20,577 bases of DNA from contig CABUOE010000018.1 of the NCBI GenBank assembly GCA_902493155.1, forward strand, positions 1 through 20,577, given 5' to 3'. The first letter of the stretch is position 1. Each line of letters begins with the position of its first letter. Under the pieces are notes generated by a model. The model was not told the DNA's origin. It searched no databases and saw only the letters and a list, made by a program, of their open reading frames with translations. Both the position numbers and the translations under genes were made by a program. Source of the DNA: an uncultured Eubacteriales bacterium (GTDB taxonomy: Bacteria; Bacillota; Clostridia; Oscillospirales; Ruminococcaceae). Of this stretch, positions 8,685 through 15,872 are shown one piece after another.

Positions 8685-9533
8685 TTACTTGTCCGTCTTG
8701 ATTTTCAGCGAAATGTCAAATGCCTTCACCGAATGGGTCAGCGCCCCCAGCGAGATGATGTCCACGCCGGTTTTCGCCACTTCCGCAATGTTCTCCAGCG
8801 TGATGTTGCCGGACGCTTCTAGCAAAGCCCGTCCGTCCGTGATTTTCACCGCCTCAGCCATCTGCTCATAGTTCATGTTATCCAGCATGATGATGTCGGC
8901 TTTGACATCAAGGGCCTCCTGTAAAAGTTCCAAAGAATCCACTTCCACCTCGATTTTCACCATGTGGCCGGTCTTGGCCCGCAAGGCGTTGACCGCGTTT
9001 GTGAGGCTTCCATAAGCGTCGATGTGGTTGTCCTTGAGCATGGCGGCGTCGCTTAAATTATACCGGTGGTTTCTGCCGCCGCCGGCGACAACCGCGTATT
9101 TTTGGATGGGACGCAGGCCGGGTAGGGTCTTTCTCGTCTCGACGATGGAGGCGTTGGTGCCCTTTGTGAGCTCTACGCATTTGTGGGTAGCTGTCGCAAT
9201 GCCCGACATGTGCTGGACGAGATTTAGAGCCGTCCGCTCCGATTTGAGGATGGATTTGGTTTTTCCCTGTACCGTGGCAATAATGTCGCCCTTTTGCACC
9301 TTTTCGCCGTCTTTTTTCGTTATCGTGAAAGTCAAGGTATCGTCCATCAGTTCAAATACCCGCAAAGCGATATCGATTCCGGCTAAAACACCGGTGTCTT
9401 TGGCGAGAAAAACCGCGGTGGACGTGTGGGCGTCGTCCAACAGGTAATCCGTCGTCACGTCGATGTAATTGATGTCCTCGGTGATTGCCCGTTTAATCAG
9501 GTCGTCAATATAAAATTGTGGTAGCGTCATCAT
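8685..9533 (-). CDS. nadC: Nicotinate-nucleotide pyrophosphorylase (carboxylating), quinolinate phosphoribosyltransferase
   Basis: A 282-aa enzyme, the normal length for NadC. It converts quinolinate and PRPP to nicotinate mononucleotide, CO2 and pyrophosphate in de novo NAD synthesis. Family motifs are all visible: ERTALNLVQHMSGIAT, ETRKTLPGLR, the GGGRNHRYNLSD phosphate-binding segment, LKDNH, IMLDN, EASGNI and DIISLGALTHS. The ATG at 9533 is chosen over the adjacent ATG at 9530 because AGGAGAG lies 7-8 nt upstream of it. The gene starts 19 nt after the nadB stop, so the two form an operon. No residue looks missing. Confidence 0.97.
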   Translation of the reverse strand: MMTLPQFYIDDLIKRAITEDINYIDVTTDYLLDDAHTSTAVFLAKDTGVLAGIDIALRVFELMDDTLTFTITKKDGEKVQKGDIIATVQGKTKSILKSERTALNLVQHMSGIATATHKCVELTKGTNASIVETRKTLPGLRPIQKYAVVAGGGRNHRYNLSDAAMLKDNHIDAYGSLTNAVNALRAKTGHMVKIEVEVDSLELLQEALDVKADIIMLDNMNYEQMAEAVKITDGRALLEASGNITLENIAEVAKTGVDIISLGALTHSVKAFDISLKIKTDK

Positions 9534-9552
9534 GATTTTTCTCTCCTGTCTG

Positions 9553-11004
9553 TTAAATGACTTCTTTTAAGATCAGATAGGCCACTGTGGCCAGGGACCG
9601 GGCCTCGATGTAATCCACATTTACCAGCCAATCGCCCTTTTCAATGAGGTTTTTGAGCTCTTTTATCCGCTCAAAGCCCTCGATGGCCGCCACTGTGTCC
9701 GGCAGGACGAAGTGGCTCTTCTGCATAATGGCGCGGATTTCGGTACGGATACCATGGGGGATAGGCTCGGTGCCGGTGGGCAGCGAAAATTCGTAGGGAG
9801 AAACTTCATGGACGCCGTTTTCGTCCACTTTGTTGTTGATGTCCTCAGCGATCTGGTGAGCAAAGACGATGGCTTCCAGCAGCGAGTTGCTGGCCAGGCG
9901 GTTATTGCCGTGGACGCCGGTATGGGAACATTCCCCGGCAGCGTACAGGTTATGTATGGTGCTCTCGCCGTTGAGTCCTACGTCGATACCGCCCATCAGG
10001 TAATGCTGGCAGGGGTAAACGGGGATCAGGTCTTTTGTCATGTCGATGCCTTCATCCAAAAGCTTGCTGTAAATCATGGGGAAGCGGTTTTTGATAAATT
10101 CCGGATCTTTGTGAGTGATATCCAGGTAAAAATGGTTGTCCCGAAGTTTGTGAGACTCTTCCATGATGCAGTGGGAAACCACGTCACGGGGCGCCAGTTC
10201 CAGCCGATCGTCGTACCGGGACATAAATCGCTGGTGGTTACCGTTTAAGAGATAGGCGCCCTCGCCGCGAACCGACTCGGAGATGAGAAAGCACTCTCTA
10301 TCCTTGTTGGCGAAAGCGGTGGGGTGAAACTGCACCAGATGGAGGTTTTTGATTTTCGCTCCCAAATTGTAAGCTAGGGTAATCCCGTCGCCAGTGGCGA
10401 TGGCGGAGTTTGTCGTAAACTCATATACTCGCCCGATGCCGCCGGTGGCCAGAACGCAGTAGTTGCAGTTTAAATAGAGATGTTCCCCATCCTTCAAAAC
10501 ATCCAGCGAAAAGCCGCCGGAAGTCTGCTTTAAGTCACAGACAATAGCCTGCTCCATCAAAGTGATGTTTTTAAAGGTCATGGCCACTGCCAAAAGCTTC
10601 TCGACGATTTCCCTACCGGTGTTGTCCTTATGATGGAAAATCCGATGGCGGCTGTGTCCGCCCTCCAAGGTCAAATCATAGCTGCCGTCTTCCTTTTTAT
10701 CGAAGTCCACTCCCAGGTCGATCAAGTTCAAAACATCCTTGGGGCCTTCATTGACCAGTACCTTGAGGCTCTCGGTGTTGTTTTTAAAGCCGCCTGCGAT
10801 CAGGCTGTCGTTGAGGTGCATATCCACATTGTCATTGGCGGTGTTGACGACGGCGGCAATTCCTCCCTGGGCGAGGGCCGAATTGCTCAGCAGCAAATCT
10901 CTTTTGGAGAGCACCAACACCCGTAGCTTGGGATCCAGGTTCAGCGCGGTATACAGTCCCGCCGCCCCGGAACCTACGACAATGACATCATAATTATTTT
11001 GCAC
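9553..11004 (-). CDS. nadB: L-aspartate oxidase
   Basis: A flavoprotein of about 483 aa that oxidises L-aspartate to iminoaspartate, the first step of de novo NAD synthesis. The FAD-binding GSGAAG motif is near residues 11-16. Next come the GGHSRHRI substrate/FAD segment, VQFHPTA, RGEGAYL, RDVVSHCI, the HYLMGGI motif and the closing YAAGECSHTGVHGNNRLASNS. These match the NadB branch of the succinate dehydrogenase/fumarate reductase flavoproteins. The GTG at 11004 has AGGTGA 5 nt upstream, a perfect match to the anti-SD. A GTG at 11013 (three residues longer) has no ribosome site and is less likely. The gene is followed directly by nadC. The usual partner nadA (quinolinate synthase) is not in the window. 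Confidence 0.95.
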   Translation of the reverse strand: MQNNYDVIVVGSGAAGLYTALNLDPKLRVLVLSKRDLLLSNSALAQGGIAAVVNTANDNVDMHLNDSLIAGGFKNNTESLKVLVNEGPKDVLNLIDLGVDFDKKEDGSYDLTLEGGHSRHRIFHHKDNTGREIVEKLLAVAMTFKNITLMEQAIVCDLKQTSGGFSLDVLKDGEHLYLNCNYCVLATGGIGRVYEFTTNSAIATGDGITLAYNLGAKIKNLHLVQFHPTAFANKDRECFLISESVRGEGAYLLNGNHQRFMSRYDDRLELAPRDVVSHCIMEESHKLRDNHFYLDITHKDPEFIKNRFPMIYSKLLDEGIDMTKDLIPVYPCQHYLMGGIDVGLNGESTIHNLYAAGECSHTGVHGNNRLASNSLLEAIVFAHQIAEDINNKVDENGVHEVSPYEFSLPTGTEPIPHGIRTEIRAIMQKSHFVLPDTVAAIEGFERIKELKNLIEKGDWLVNVDYIEARSLATVAYLILKEVI

Positions 11005-11078
11005 AATTTTCACCTACACACTTTACTGAAATTGGGGTAATCGCCAGCACCCCAAGGATTTTTGCGTATACTTATTTT

Positions 11079-11087
11079 AGTATAGCA
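11079..11087 (-). promoter_or_regulatory. Extended -10 promoter of nadBC, overlapped by an inverted repeat
   Basis: On the minus strand, TGC-TATACT (11087-11079) is an extended -10 with no good -35. An inverted repeat, TATACT / AGTATA with a 6-nt spacer, covers 11067-11084. It therefore overlaps the -10 and the likely start point near 11072. This is a candidate operator. NiaR-type repression of nad genes is known in Firmicutes, but I cannot match this site to that motif by eye. Confidence 0.5.
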
Positions 11088-11123
11088 TAATCTTGTGCAA
11101 AAGGAAAGCTTTTCCTAAAGTTT

Positions 11124-11690
11124 TCAGCAGTCTTTCAGGATAAAAACTGCGATAGGAGGGCAGTTGGGGCGGTTATAAAAATCGGTGACCAAAACGGTAT
11201 ATCTTTTGCTGTCGATTGTCCGGAAGTATTCCATCAGGGCGTTTTTCTCGTCAAAACCGCTGTCCCCGCCGTAGTAAACACAAAGGCTCATGACGCCTCC
11301 CGCTTTCAGGAGACAAAGTCCCTTTTCGATGGCTTCAATGCTCGTTTCCGCCCGGGTGCAGATGTTGTGATCCCCGCCGGGAAGATAACCGAAGTTAAAG
11401 ACGATGCCGTCTACATTCCCTTCTTCTGCATACCGGTCCATATTGCTGTGGCTGTCGGCGATTACCTGCGCCCAATCGATCCCTTTTTCTTCCAGCAGCG
11501 CCCGGGTGCTCGCAATGGCCTCCTCCTGAATGTCAAAGGATATCACCTTACCCTTTTCCCCGACGAGTTCACAGAGAAAAGCCGTATCGTGTCCCCGTCC
11601 CGCCGTGCCGTCGATCCAAAAATCCCCGGTATGGGCGTGCTCTCGGATAAAGCGGTGGGCAATGGACAAAGTGTTTAAACTGCTGGGCAT
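11124..11690 (-). CDS. mnmM: tRNA 5-aminomethyl-2-thiouridine methyltransferase (YtqB family class I SAM methyltransferase)
   Basis: A 188-aa Rossmann-fold methyltransferase. The SAM-binding motif I is DGTAGRGHD (27-35), the acidic end of strand 2 is ISFDIQEEA, the family motif FNFGYLPGGDH follows in the middle, and the protein ends NRPNCPPIAVFILK. These are the marks of the YtqB/rRNA_methylase-like family (Pfam PF06962). Its B. subtilis and S. aureus members have been reported as MnmM, which methylates nm5s2U at the wobble position of certain tRNAs. AAAGGAG lies 7 nt before the ATG at 11690. The gene starts 46 nt after the sulP stop and may be co-transcribed with it. The family call is firm; the exact tRNA substrate is by homology. 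Confidence 0.88.
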   Translation of the reverse strand: MPSSLNTLSIAHRFIREHAHTGDFWIDGTAGRGHDTAFLCELVGEKGKVISFDIQEEAIASTRALLEEKGIDWAQVIADSHSNMDRYAEEGNVDGIVFNFGYLPGGDHNICTRAETSIEAIEKGLCLLKAGGVMSLCVYYGGDSGFDEKNALMEYFRTIDSKRYTVLVTDFYNRPNCPPIAVFILKDC

Positions 11691-11736
11691 AACAAGGCTC
11701 CTTTCAACGACTTATCTGGATTTCTTTTTTAATAAA

Positions 11737-13362
11737 TCAAACCGTTTCACTGAGAGCGCGCTCCACACTCCAGTAAAAGTGTTCTTTTCCGATATAATTG
11801 ACGATTCCGCTGCGTTCCATCGTCTCCATCACGCTGTCGGATACACCGCATATGTACAGGGGCAATTCCTTTTCTCTCAACTGCTGCAGCAGTTCCATAA
11901 AAGCCTGCGCGCCAGAAATATCCATATAGGACGTACCCCGCATGGAAAACAGAACCGCGGATTTCCCTTCCAACTGCGTAGCAATATCCCCAATCATTTT
12001 GGTGTTGGCAAAAAGTATCGTACCGGTGATGTAAACCACTTCCGCATTGTCATAGACGGCGGGCAGAGGCCCGTCCTGGCCCTTCAGTCGGTCGGGATTC
12101 ACCTCGTCGAAGTGGATTTCCAGCTTGGACAGCCGGGCAACCAGCAAAACCAAGGCGATAACAACGCCAATGACGATGGCGACCGTCAGATCAAAAACGA
12201 TGGTGGCGACCATTGTTGCCAGGAACTTGAGGATAGCGCCTTTAAATTTACGGGAAAAAATGTAACGGATGGTCGACCACTCGTTCATCCGCCAAGCCGT
12301 CACCAATAGCACTCCGGCCAGCGCCGCCAGCGGAATATTCGCCATCAGCGGCCCCAAGGCCAACATGGATACCAGCAGTACCACTGCGTGAAACATACCG
12401 GACAGGCGAGTCTGAGCGCCCGATTTGATTGCCACACTAGTTCGCGCAATGGCCGCAGTAGCCGGTATGCCGCCAAACAGAGGCGCAATGATGTTGCCGA
12501 CGCCCTGGGCCACCAGTTCCCGGTCGTTATCCAAAGGAACACCTGTCATTCGTCCGGCGCTGGCACCGCAGAGCAAACTTTCCACCATGCCCAGAGCGGC
12601 GATGCTCACCGCGGGGGCCAGCAGGCCCTGCAGGCTTGACAAGTTGAAATTCTGAAAGGAAAACCGGTCGCTGAGCAGCAGGGAAGAAGGAATTTCCCCT
12701 ACAGTGGCAACCGGAAGCGAAAACACCATGGATGCCGCCGTAGCTAAAACGATGGCCAGCAGAGAAGCCGGAACCACCGCATTCCACTTTTTAGGAAAGA
12801 AGATCATGAACAGAATAACCAGTCCTCCGACGATCACCGCCGTCCAGTTGGGGGAAAAAGCCTGGGTAAAATAGCTCCCCACCTTTTCCAGCGCGGAGCT
12901 GCCCTGTGACGTAACGCCAAAAAAGTTGTTCAGCTGCCCCAAAGCGATGATTACCGCAATACCGGATGTGAATCCCGCAATAACCGGCATGGGAATATAG
13001 GCTGTCAGCCGTCCTAAATGGAATATGCCCGCCAGAACCAGCAAAATGCCCGCCATAATCGTGGCGGCAAAAATGCCCTGTAATCCGTATTGAGCGATGA
13101 TAGACATCAAAATAGCGGCCATCGCTCCAGTGGGGCCGGAAATCTGATAGAAGGCTCCCCCTAAGAGGCTAATGACAAAACCGCTGATAATAGCTGTCAG
13201 CAAGCCGGACGCCGCCGTCGCTCCGCTGCTCACGCCAAAGGCCAGAGCCAGCGGCAAAGCCACCGCCGCCACTGTTAAACCCGCCATCAGGTCCTTCATG
13301 AATTTTTTCATACCATAGCCCGCAAATTCTGTTTTTAAGTCTTGCCAGTACTTTTTCAACAT
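11737..13362 (-). CDS. SulP-family inorganic anion transporter with STAS domain
   Basis: A 541-aa membrane transporter. About a dozen hydrophobic segments fill residues 25-420, with the family signatures SGPTGAMAAI and FGGIPATAAIARTSV. A cytoplasmic STAS domain follows (about 435-541, with MRGTSYMDISGAQAF and YICGVSDSVMETMERSG). SulP proteins carry sulfate, bicarbonate or dicarboxylates; the substrate cannot be told here. The start is the ATG at 13362 with AAGGAAG 5 nt upstream. The frame runs on upstream to 13512, but that stretch is the tRNA terminator and fragment and is not coding. No promoter stands out between 13363 and 13436. Confidence 0.92.
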   Translation of the reverse strand: MLKKYWQDLKTEFAGYGMKKFMKDLMAGLTVAAVALPLALAFGVSSGATAASGLLTAIISGFVISLLGGAFYQISGPTGAMAAILMSIIAQYGLQGIFAATIMAGILLVLAGIFHLGRLTAYIPMPVIAGFTSGIAVIIALGQLNNFFGVTSQGSSALEKVGSYFTQAFSPNWTAVIVGGLVILFMIFFPKKWNAVVPASLLAIVLATAASMVFSLPVATVGEIPSSLLLSDRFSFQNFNLSSLQGLLAPAVSIAALGMVESLLCGASAGRMTGVPLDNDRELVAQGVGNIIAPLFGGIPATAAIARTSVAIKSGAQTRLSGMFHAVVLLVSMLALGPLMANIPLAALAGVLLVTAWRMNEWSTIRYIFSRKFKGAILKFLATMVATIVFDLTVAIVIGVVIALVLLVARLSKLEIHFDEVNPDRLKGQDGPLPAVYDNAEVVYITGTILFANTKMIGDIATQLEGKSAVLFSMRGTSYMDISGAQAFMELLQQLREKELPLYICGVSDSVMETMERSGIVNYIGKEHFYWSVERALSETV

Positions 13363-13436
13363 TGATACTTCCTTTTTCTTTTTCTTGCTGTCCAGCTGGA
13401 GTTTCGGTAGTGGAGCCACCTTAAATCCAGACAAAA

Positions 13437-13471
13437 CAAAAGCCAAAAGTTCAAACGAACTTTCGGCTTTT
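13437..13471 (-). terminator. Intrinsic terminator of the (now truncated) tRNA gene
   Basis: On the minus strand a 15-bp stem (AAAAGCCGAAAGTTC, 13471-13457, with 13452-13438) has one G-U pair, a GTTT loop and a T-rich tail. It begins 2 nt after the tRNA CCA end at 13473. This is a classic tRNA terminator, and it marks the left side of the junction as the original host locus. Confidence 0.85.
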
Positions 13472-13472
13472 C

Positions 13473-13497
13473 TGGCGGAGAAGGAGGGATTCGAACC
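13473..13497 (-). other. Attachment site: 3' fragment of a probable tRNA-Ser gene
   Basis: The minus strand reads GGTTCGAATCCC, then CTCCTTCTCCGCCA. This is a tRNA T-loop (TTCGAAT), the 3' T-stem, the acceptor 3' strand CTTCTCC, discriminator G and an encoded CCA. Just before GG the T-stem fails to pair (GCTGG against CCCTC), and no D-arm or anticodon arm is present. Only 25 nt of tRNA remain. The acceptor strand (complement GGAGAAG) and discriminator G fit tRNA-Ser. This is the duplicated 3' end left at one side of an element integrated in a tRNA gene. The element therefore lies at higher coordinates. Confidence 0.75.
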
Positions 13498-13679
13498 AGC
13501 AAGCACATACAAGAAGCGTTAAAACTGCATGAAATTCCTTTGATTTAAATATGATTTATTGATATTTAACTTTTATATTTATTTTATTTCCATACTAAAA
13601 ATAAAAAGTGTAACCAAAAGTGTAACCAGAACAATGTCCTGTAAATTACAGGACACCCATTTCACGAATATGTTAGTTT
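13498..13679. repeat. Element-end region: 12-bp tandem repeat and 21-bp palindrome beside the attachment site
   Basis: This gene-free 182 nt is strongly AT-rich. AAAGTGTAACCA is present twice head to tail (13605-13616, 13617-13628). TGTCCTGTAA (13635-13644) and TTACAGGACA (13646-13655) form a perfect inverted repeat around one base. Tandem short repeats near a core site resemble arm-type integrase sites. The palindrome could be a recombination-protein site or a weak operon terminator (25 nt after the HTH stop, no U-run). Confidence 0.5.
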
Positions 13680-13889
13680 TTATTTTTCGTCCTCAACGTA
13701 TTCTAACAAATCTCCTGGCTGACAGTTTAAAGCCTTGCAAAACGCATCAATCGTTTTAAGTGAAACTGGAAGTCCATCACGTATACGTTGAAGCGAGGTA
13801 ACAGCTACAATCTTATCAACCTTTATCCGATAAGTGGTCAATCCCTTTTTCTTCATCATTGCAAACAATTTGTCGTACTTGATAGCCAT
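13680..13889 (-). CDS. Small Cro/CI-type (XRE, HTH_26-like) DNA-binding protein
   Basis: A 69-aa protein that is almost entirely a helix-turn-helix domain of the Cro/CI type. It shows YDKLFAMMKKKGLTTYRIKV, then VTSLQRIRDGLPVSLKTIDAFCKALNCQPGDLLEY, the usual ending of the HTH_26 group. GGGGAAG lies a few nt before the ATG at 13889, and only 9 nt separate it from the ibrB stop. It is the last gene of the operon. It may repress the operon through the twin palindromes at 18494-18566; this is inference. A prophage-style Cro regulator is the alternative. Confidence 0.82.
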   Translation of the reverse strand: MAIKYDKLFAMMKKKGLTTYRIKVDKIVAVTSLQRIRDGLPVSLKTIDAFCKALNCQPGDLLEYVEDEK

Positions 13890-13898
13890 ATGCTTCCC

Positions 13899-14549
13899 CT
13901 ATTCTATAGGTTCCCATGCTTTTGAGAACTCTTGGTCTTGGAATAGCTCCGTCAATCCGGTCAGTTGCTTTAACCTTAGAATTTCATCTAAATCCATTTC
14001 TAAGTGCTTTGCAATCCATTCATCTGATCGACCCAGATCATGTAATTCTGCCACAATATTACTCATTAAATTAACGTCGTGGCTCCCTCTAGCTCGGTTA
14101 TGTCTGATTGTAGAGGCCATTAACTCACTTAATGTTTTACCTTTGAGCACAGTGACAGGAAGATAACCGTATACCTTTTTGCAAATATCCTTGTGTTTTT
14201 TGGAAATTAGATTTCGATGGTATCCATCTGTAACAATATACTTTTTGGTTTCTTCTGATTTATCTGTGGGTGTTCCGGTGACAATCGGCTGTGTATACCC
14301 ATCACATTTGATAGAGTCATACAACAGAGCCATTTCAGGGGGAGCGACTTTATTCGGATTGTAATCATTGGCGACAATATCATCCTGCTTTACCCAAATT
14401 ACACAATCGGCAGGCTGGTCGGCAAATGGTGAGATTTCGTGCATCTGTTCTTTGATATAATTGAGCATCTCAACTTTTTCGCTTAGTTCCTGTGTATCAT
14501 CCACAAATTTTTTCATTGTTTCGACGATATTGATAAATTCTGTTTTCAT
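13899..14549 (-). CDS. ibrB: IbrB-like ParB/sulfiredoxin-fold protein
   Basis: A 216-aa protein. A coiled N-terminus (about 1-40) is followed by a ParB/Srx-type domain (about 50-150) with YNPNKVAPPEM (63-73), DGYTQPIV and the nucleotide-binding motif DGYHR (108-112), in the place of the ParB GERR or Srx GCHR motif. The helical C-terminus (RGSHDVNLMSNIVAELHDLG, then IAKHLEMDLDEILRLKQLTG) looks like a KorB/ParB helix-turn-helix. IbrB of E. coli is encoded beside IbrA on a prophage and the pair raises expression of immunoglobulin-binding surface proteins; the biochemistry is unknown. The ATG at 14549 abuts the ibrA stop (14550), with AGGGGGA as ribosome site. The family call is good; the role here is open. 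Confidence 0.8.
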   Translation of the reverse strand: MKTEFINIVETMKKFVDDTQELSEKVEMLNYIKEQMHEISPFADQPADCVIWVKQDDIVANDYNPNKVAPPEMALLYDSIKCDGYTQPIVTGTPTDKSEETKKYIVTDGYHRNLISKKHKDICKKVYGYLPVTVLKGKTLSELMASTIRHNRARGSHDVNLMSNIVAELHDLGRSDEWIAKHLEMDLDEILRLKQLTGLTELFQDQEFSKAWEPIE

Positions 14550-15872
14550 CTATATCCCCCTTGCAATATCGCGGTATTTTTCTTTGAGCACCTTTATTTT
14601 TTGCTGTTGCTGTTTTGTTGGGCCAAACCCCATAAACCTACAAAGATGGTCATTTTTTAGTATACAAAAGCACATGCGTTTCCAGCTTGGTATATCTATT
14701 GTAGATTTTACATCGTCGGTGTGATCTGGTATCTCCTGTTCAAATACAATTCTCTCTTTTTGGTCTTTGGAGTAATTGGATACTCCGTTTCTTCGTATTT
14801 GATAGCCGAGATCCTCGATTTCTTTAATTACGCCTGGGTCAAATCCTCCCCCTGTTTTTTCCCAAAAAGATATAGATGTCTTAAATTTTGTCAGATACAT
14901 CTCTCTCACTTTTTCCGGTAGAGTGGTCAGCAAAAATTCTGTGTAGCTTTTCCAGGTGTGCCCTGGGGGTAGGGTAATTTCCCGATATCCCATTGCCTTT
15001 GTATTTGCGTAGATAGCACCGAAGTTTGCTCCATGTACTCTACCTACTAGTCTCGCCCACACATCCGGTTCCAACACTCTGTATAGGTTTAGACTCTGTG
15101 CCGCCCACTCGTTAAAGGGTGAGGCGACTCTCATTTGCTTAACAGTCAACCCGGCCTTATAGTATAAGTCATATAGTCGGTTATAATCGTATCCAAATTT
15201 AGAGTTTGCTATCCAGATATCTTCCGCCGCCCAGTCGTAGATTGGAGCTGCTGTCCATACGTCTTTATAGCTGCAGGAAATCCATTTCTGGTCTTTATAT
15301 GGATACTTTTTGTTAATGATTGCGCTATATCGATGTAAGCTTTCATCTGCCCGAATTCCAATCAACCCGATTGTTTTTCCTCCCCCACATTTATGATGAT
15401 ACCATCTTCCAAATTGCTTATACAAATCCTCCTGTGGCATCTTATACTGGTAAAAATCAAATGGGTTATTTTTCAGGTTGATTACATATGGGTTTTGAGG
15501 CATGGGCCGAACCCATCCGCTTTCCATGTCTGGGTCCCAGGGATACCAATACAACTCATAATTGCTTAAAGATGTTTTAGAACCCATAGGGAGGCAAACC
15601 CAAAATGGTTCTACCCGGCCAGAAAATTTTTCGAACGTCCGGGTTACATATTCCGTGGTTTTGGCATACTGTGCTTCAAAATCCTGATGGAATAATCCTA
15701 TATTTTTATCAATATGATGTGTTTCCATGTAGTCCATTACGAGGTTTAGCAGAAGGCCGCTATCTTTTCCGCCCGAAAATGACACATAGATGTTATCAAA
15801 CTCTGAAAAGATATATTCCAGCCGTTCCTGAGTAGCTTGATATACAGTTTTATTCATGTATACTTTTTTCAT
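14550..15872 (-). CDS. ibrA: IbrA-like PAPS-reductase-family PP-loop protein (DUF3440)
   Basis: A 440-aa protein of the PAPS reductase/ATP pyrophosphatase superfamily. The PP-loop SGGKDS is at 33-38. GLFHQDFEAQY, the CGGGKTIGLIGIRADES segment and YDWAAEDIWIANSKFGYDYN are typical of IbrA. The C-terminal half (MRVASPFNEWAAQSLNLYRV, then PGHTWKSYTEFLLTTLP) is DUF3440. Such enzymes activate a substrate with ATP. Relatives such as DndC insert sulfur into DNA, but this protein belongs to the IbrA group and not to DndC. The ATG overlaps the helicase stop by 4 nt; GGGAG lies 7 nt upstream. The next gene is the usual partner ibrB. Substrate unknown. Confidence 0.88.
   Translation of the reverse strand: MKKVYMNKTVYQATQERLEYIFSEFDNIYVSFSGGKDSGLLLNLVMDYMETHHIDKNIGLFHQDFEAQYAKTTEYVTRTFEKFSGRVEPFWVCLPMGSKTSLSNYELYWYPWDPDMESGWVRPMPQNPYVINLKNNPFDFYQYKMPQEDLYKQFGRWYHHKCGGGKTIGLIGIRADESLHRYSAIINKKYPYKDQKWISCSYKDVWTAAPIYDWAAEDIWIANSKFGYDYNRLYDLYYKAGLTVKQMRVASPFNEWAAQSLNLYRVLEPDVWARLVGRVHGANFGAIYANTKAMGYREITLPPGHTWKSYTEFLLTTLPEKVREMYLTKFKTSISFWEKTGGGFDPGVIKEIEDLGYQIRRNGVSNYSKDQKERIVFEQEIPDHTDDVKSTIDIPSWKRMCFCILKNDHLCRFMGFGPTKQQQQKIKVLKEKYRDIARGI

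Noticed and set aside
13473..13497. A complete tRNA gene on the minus strand
   Set aside because: Only the T-loop to CCA is present. No anticodon arm, D-arm or 5' acceptor strand is found upstream.
13363..13512. N-terminal extension of the SulP frame to 13512
   Set aside because: The extension translates a tRNA fragment and its terminator. The ATG at 13362 has a good ribosome site.
14550..15872. PP-loop protein as DndC of a DNA phosphorothioation system
   Set aside because: The SGGKDS motif is shared, but the DUF3440 half and the ParB-fold neighbour match IbrA/IbrB, and no other Dnd genes are present.
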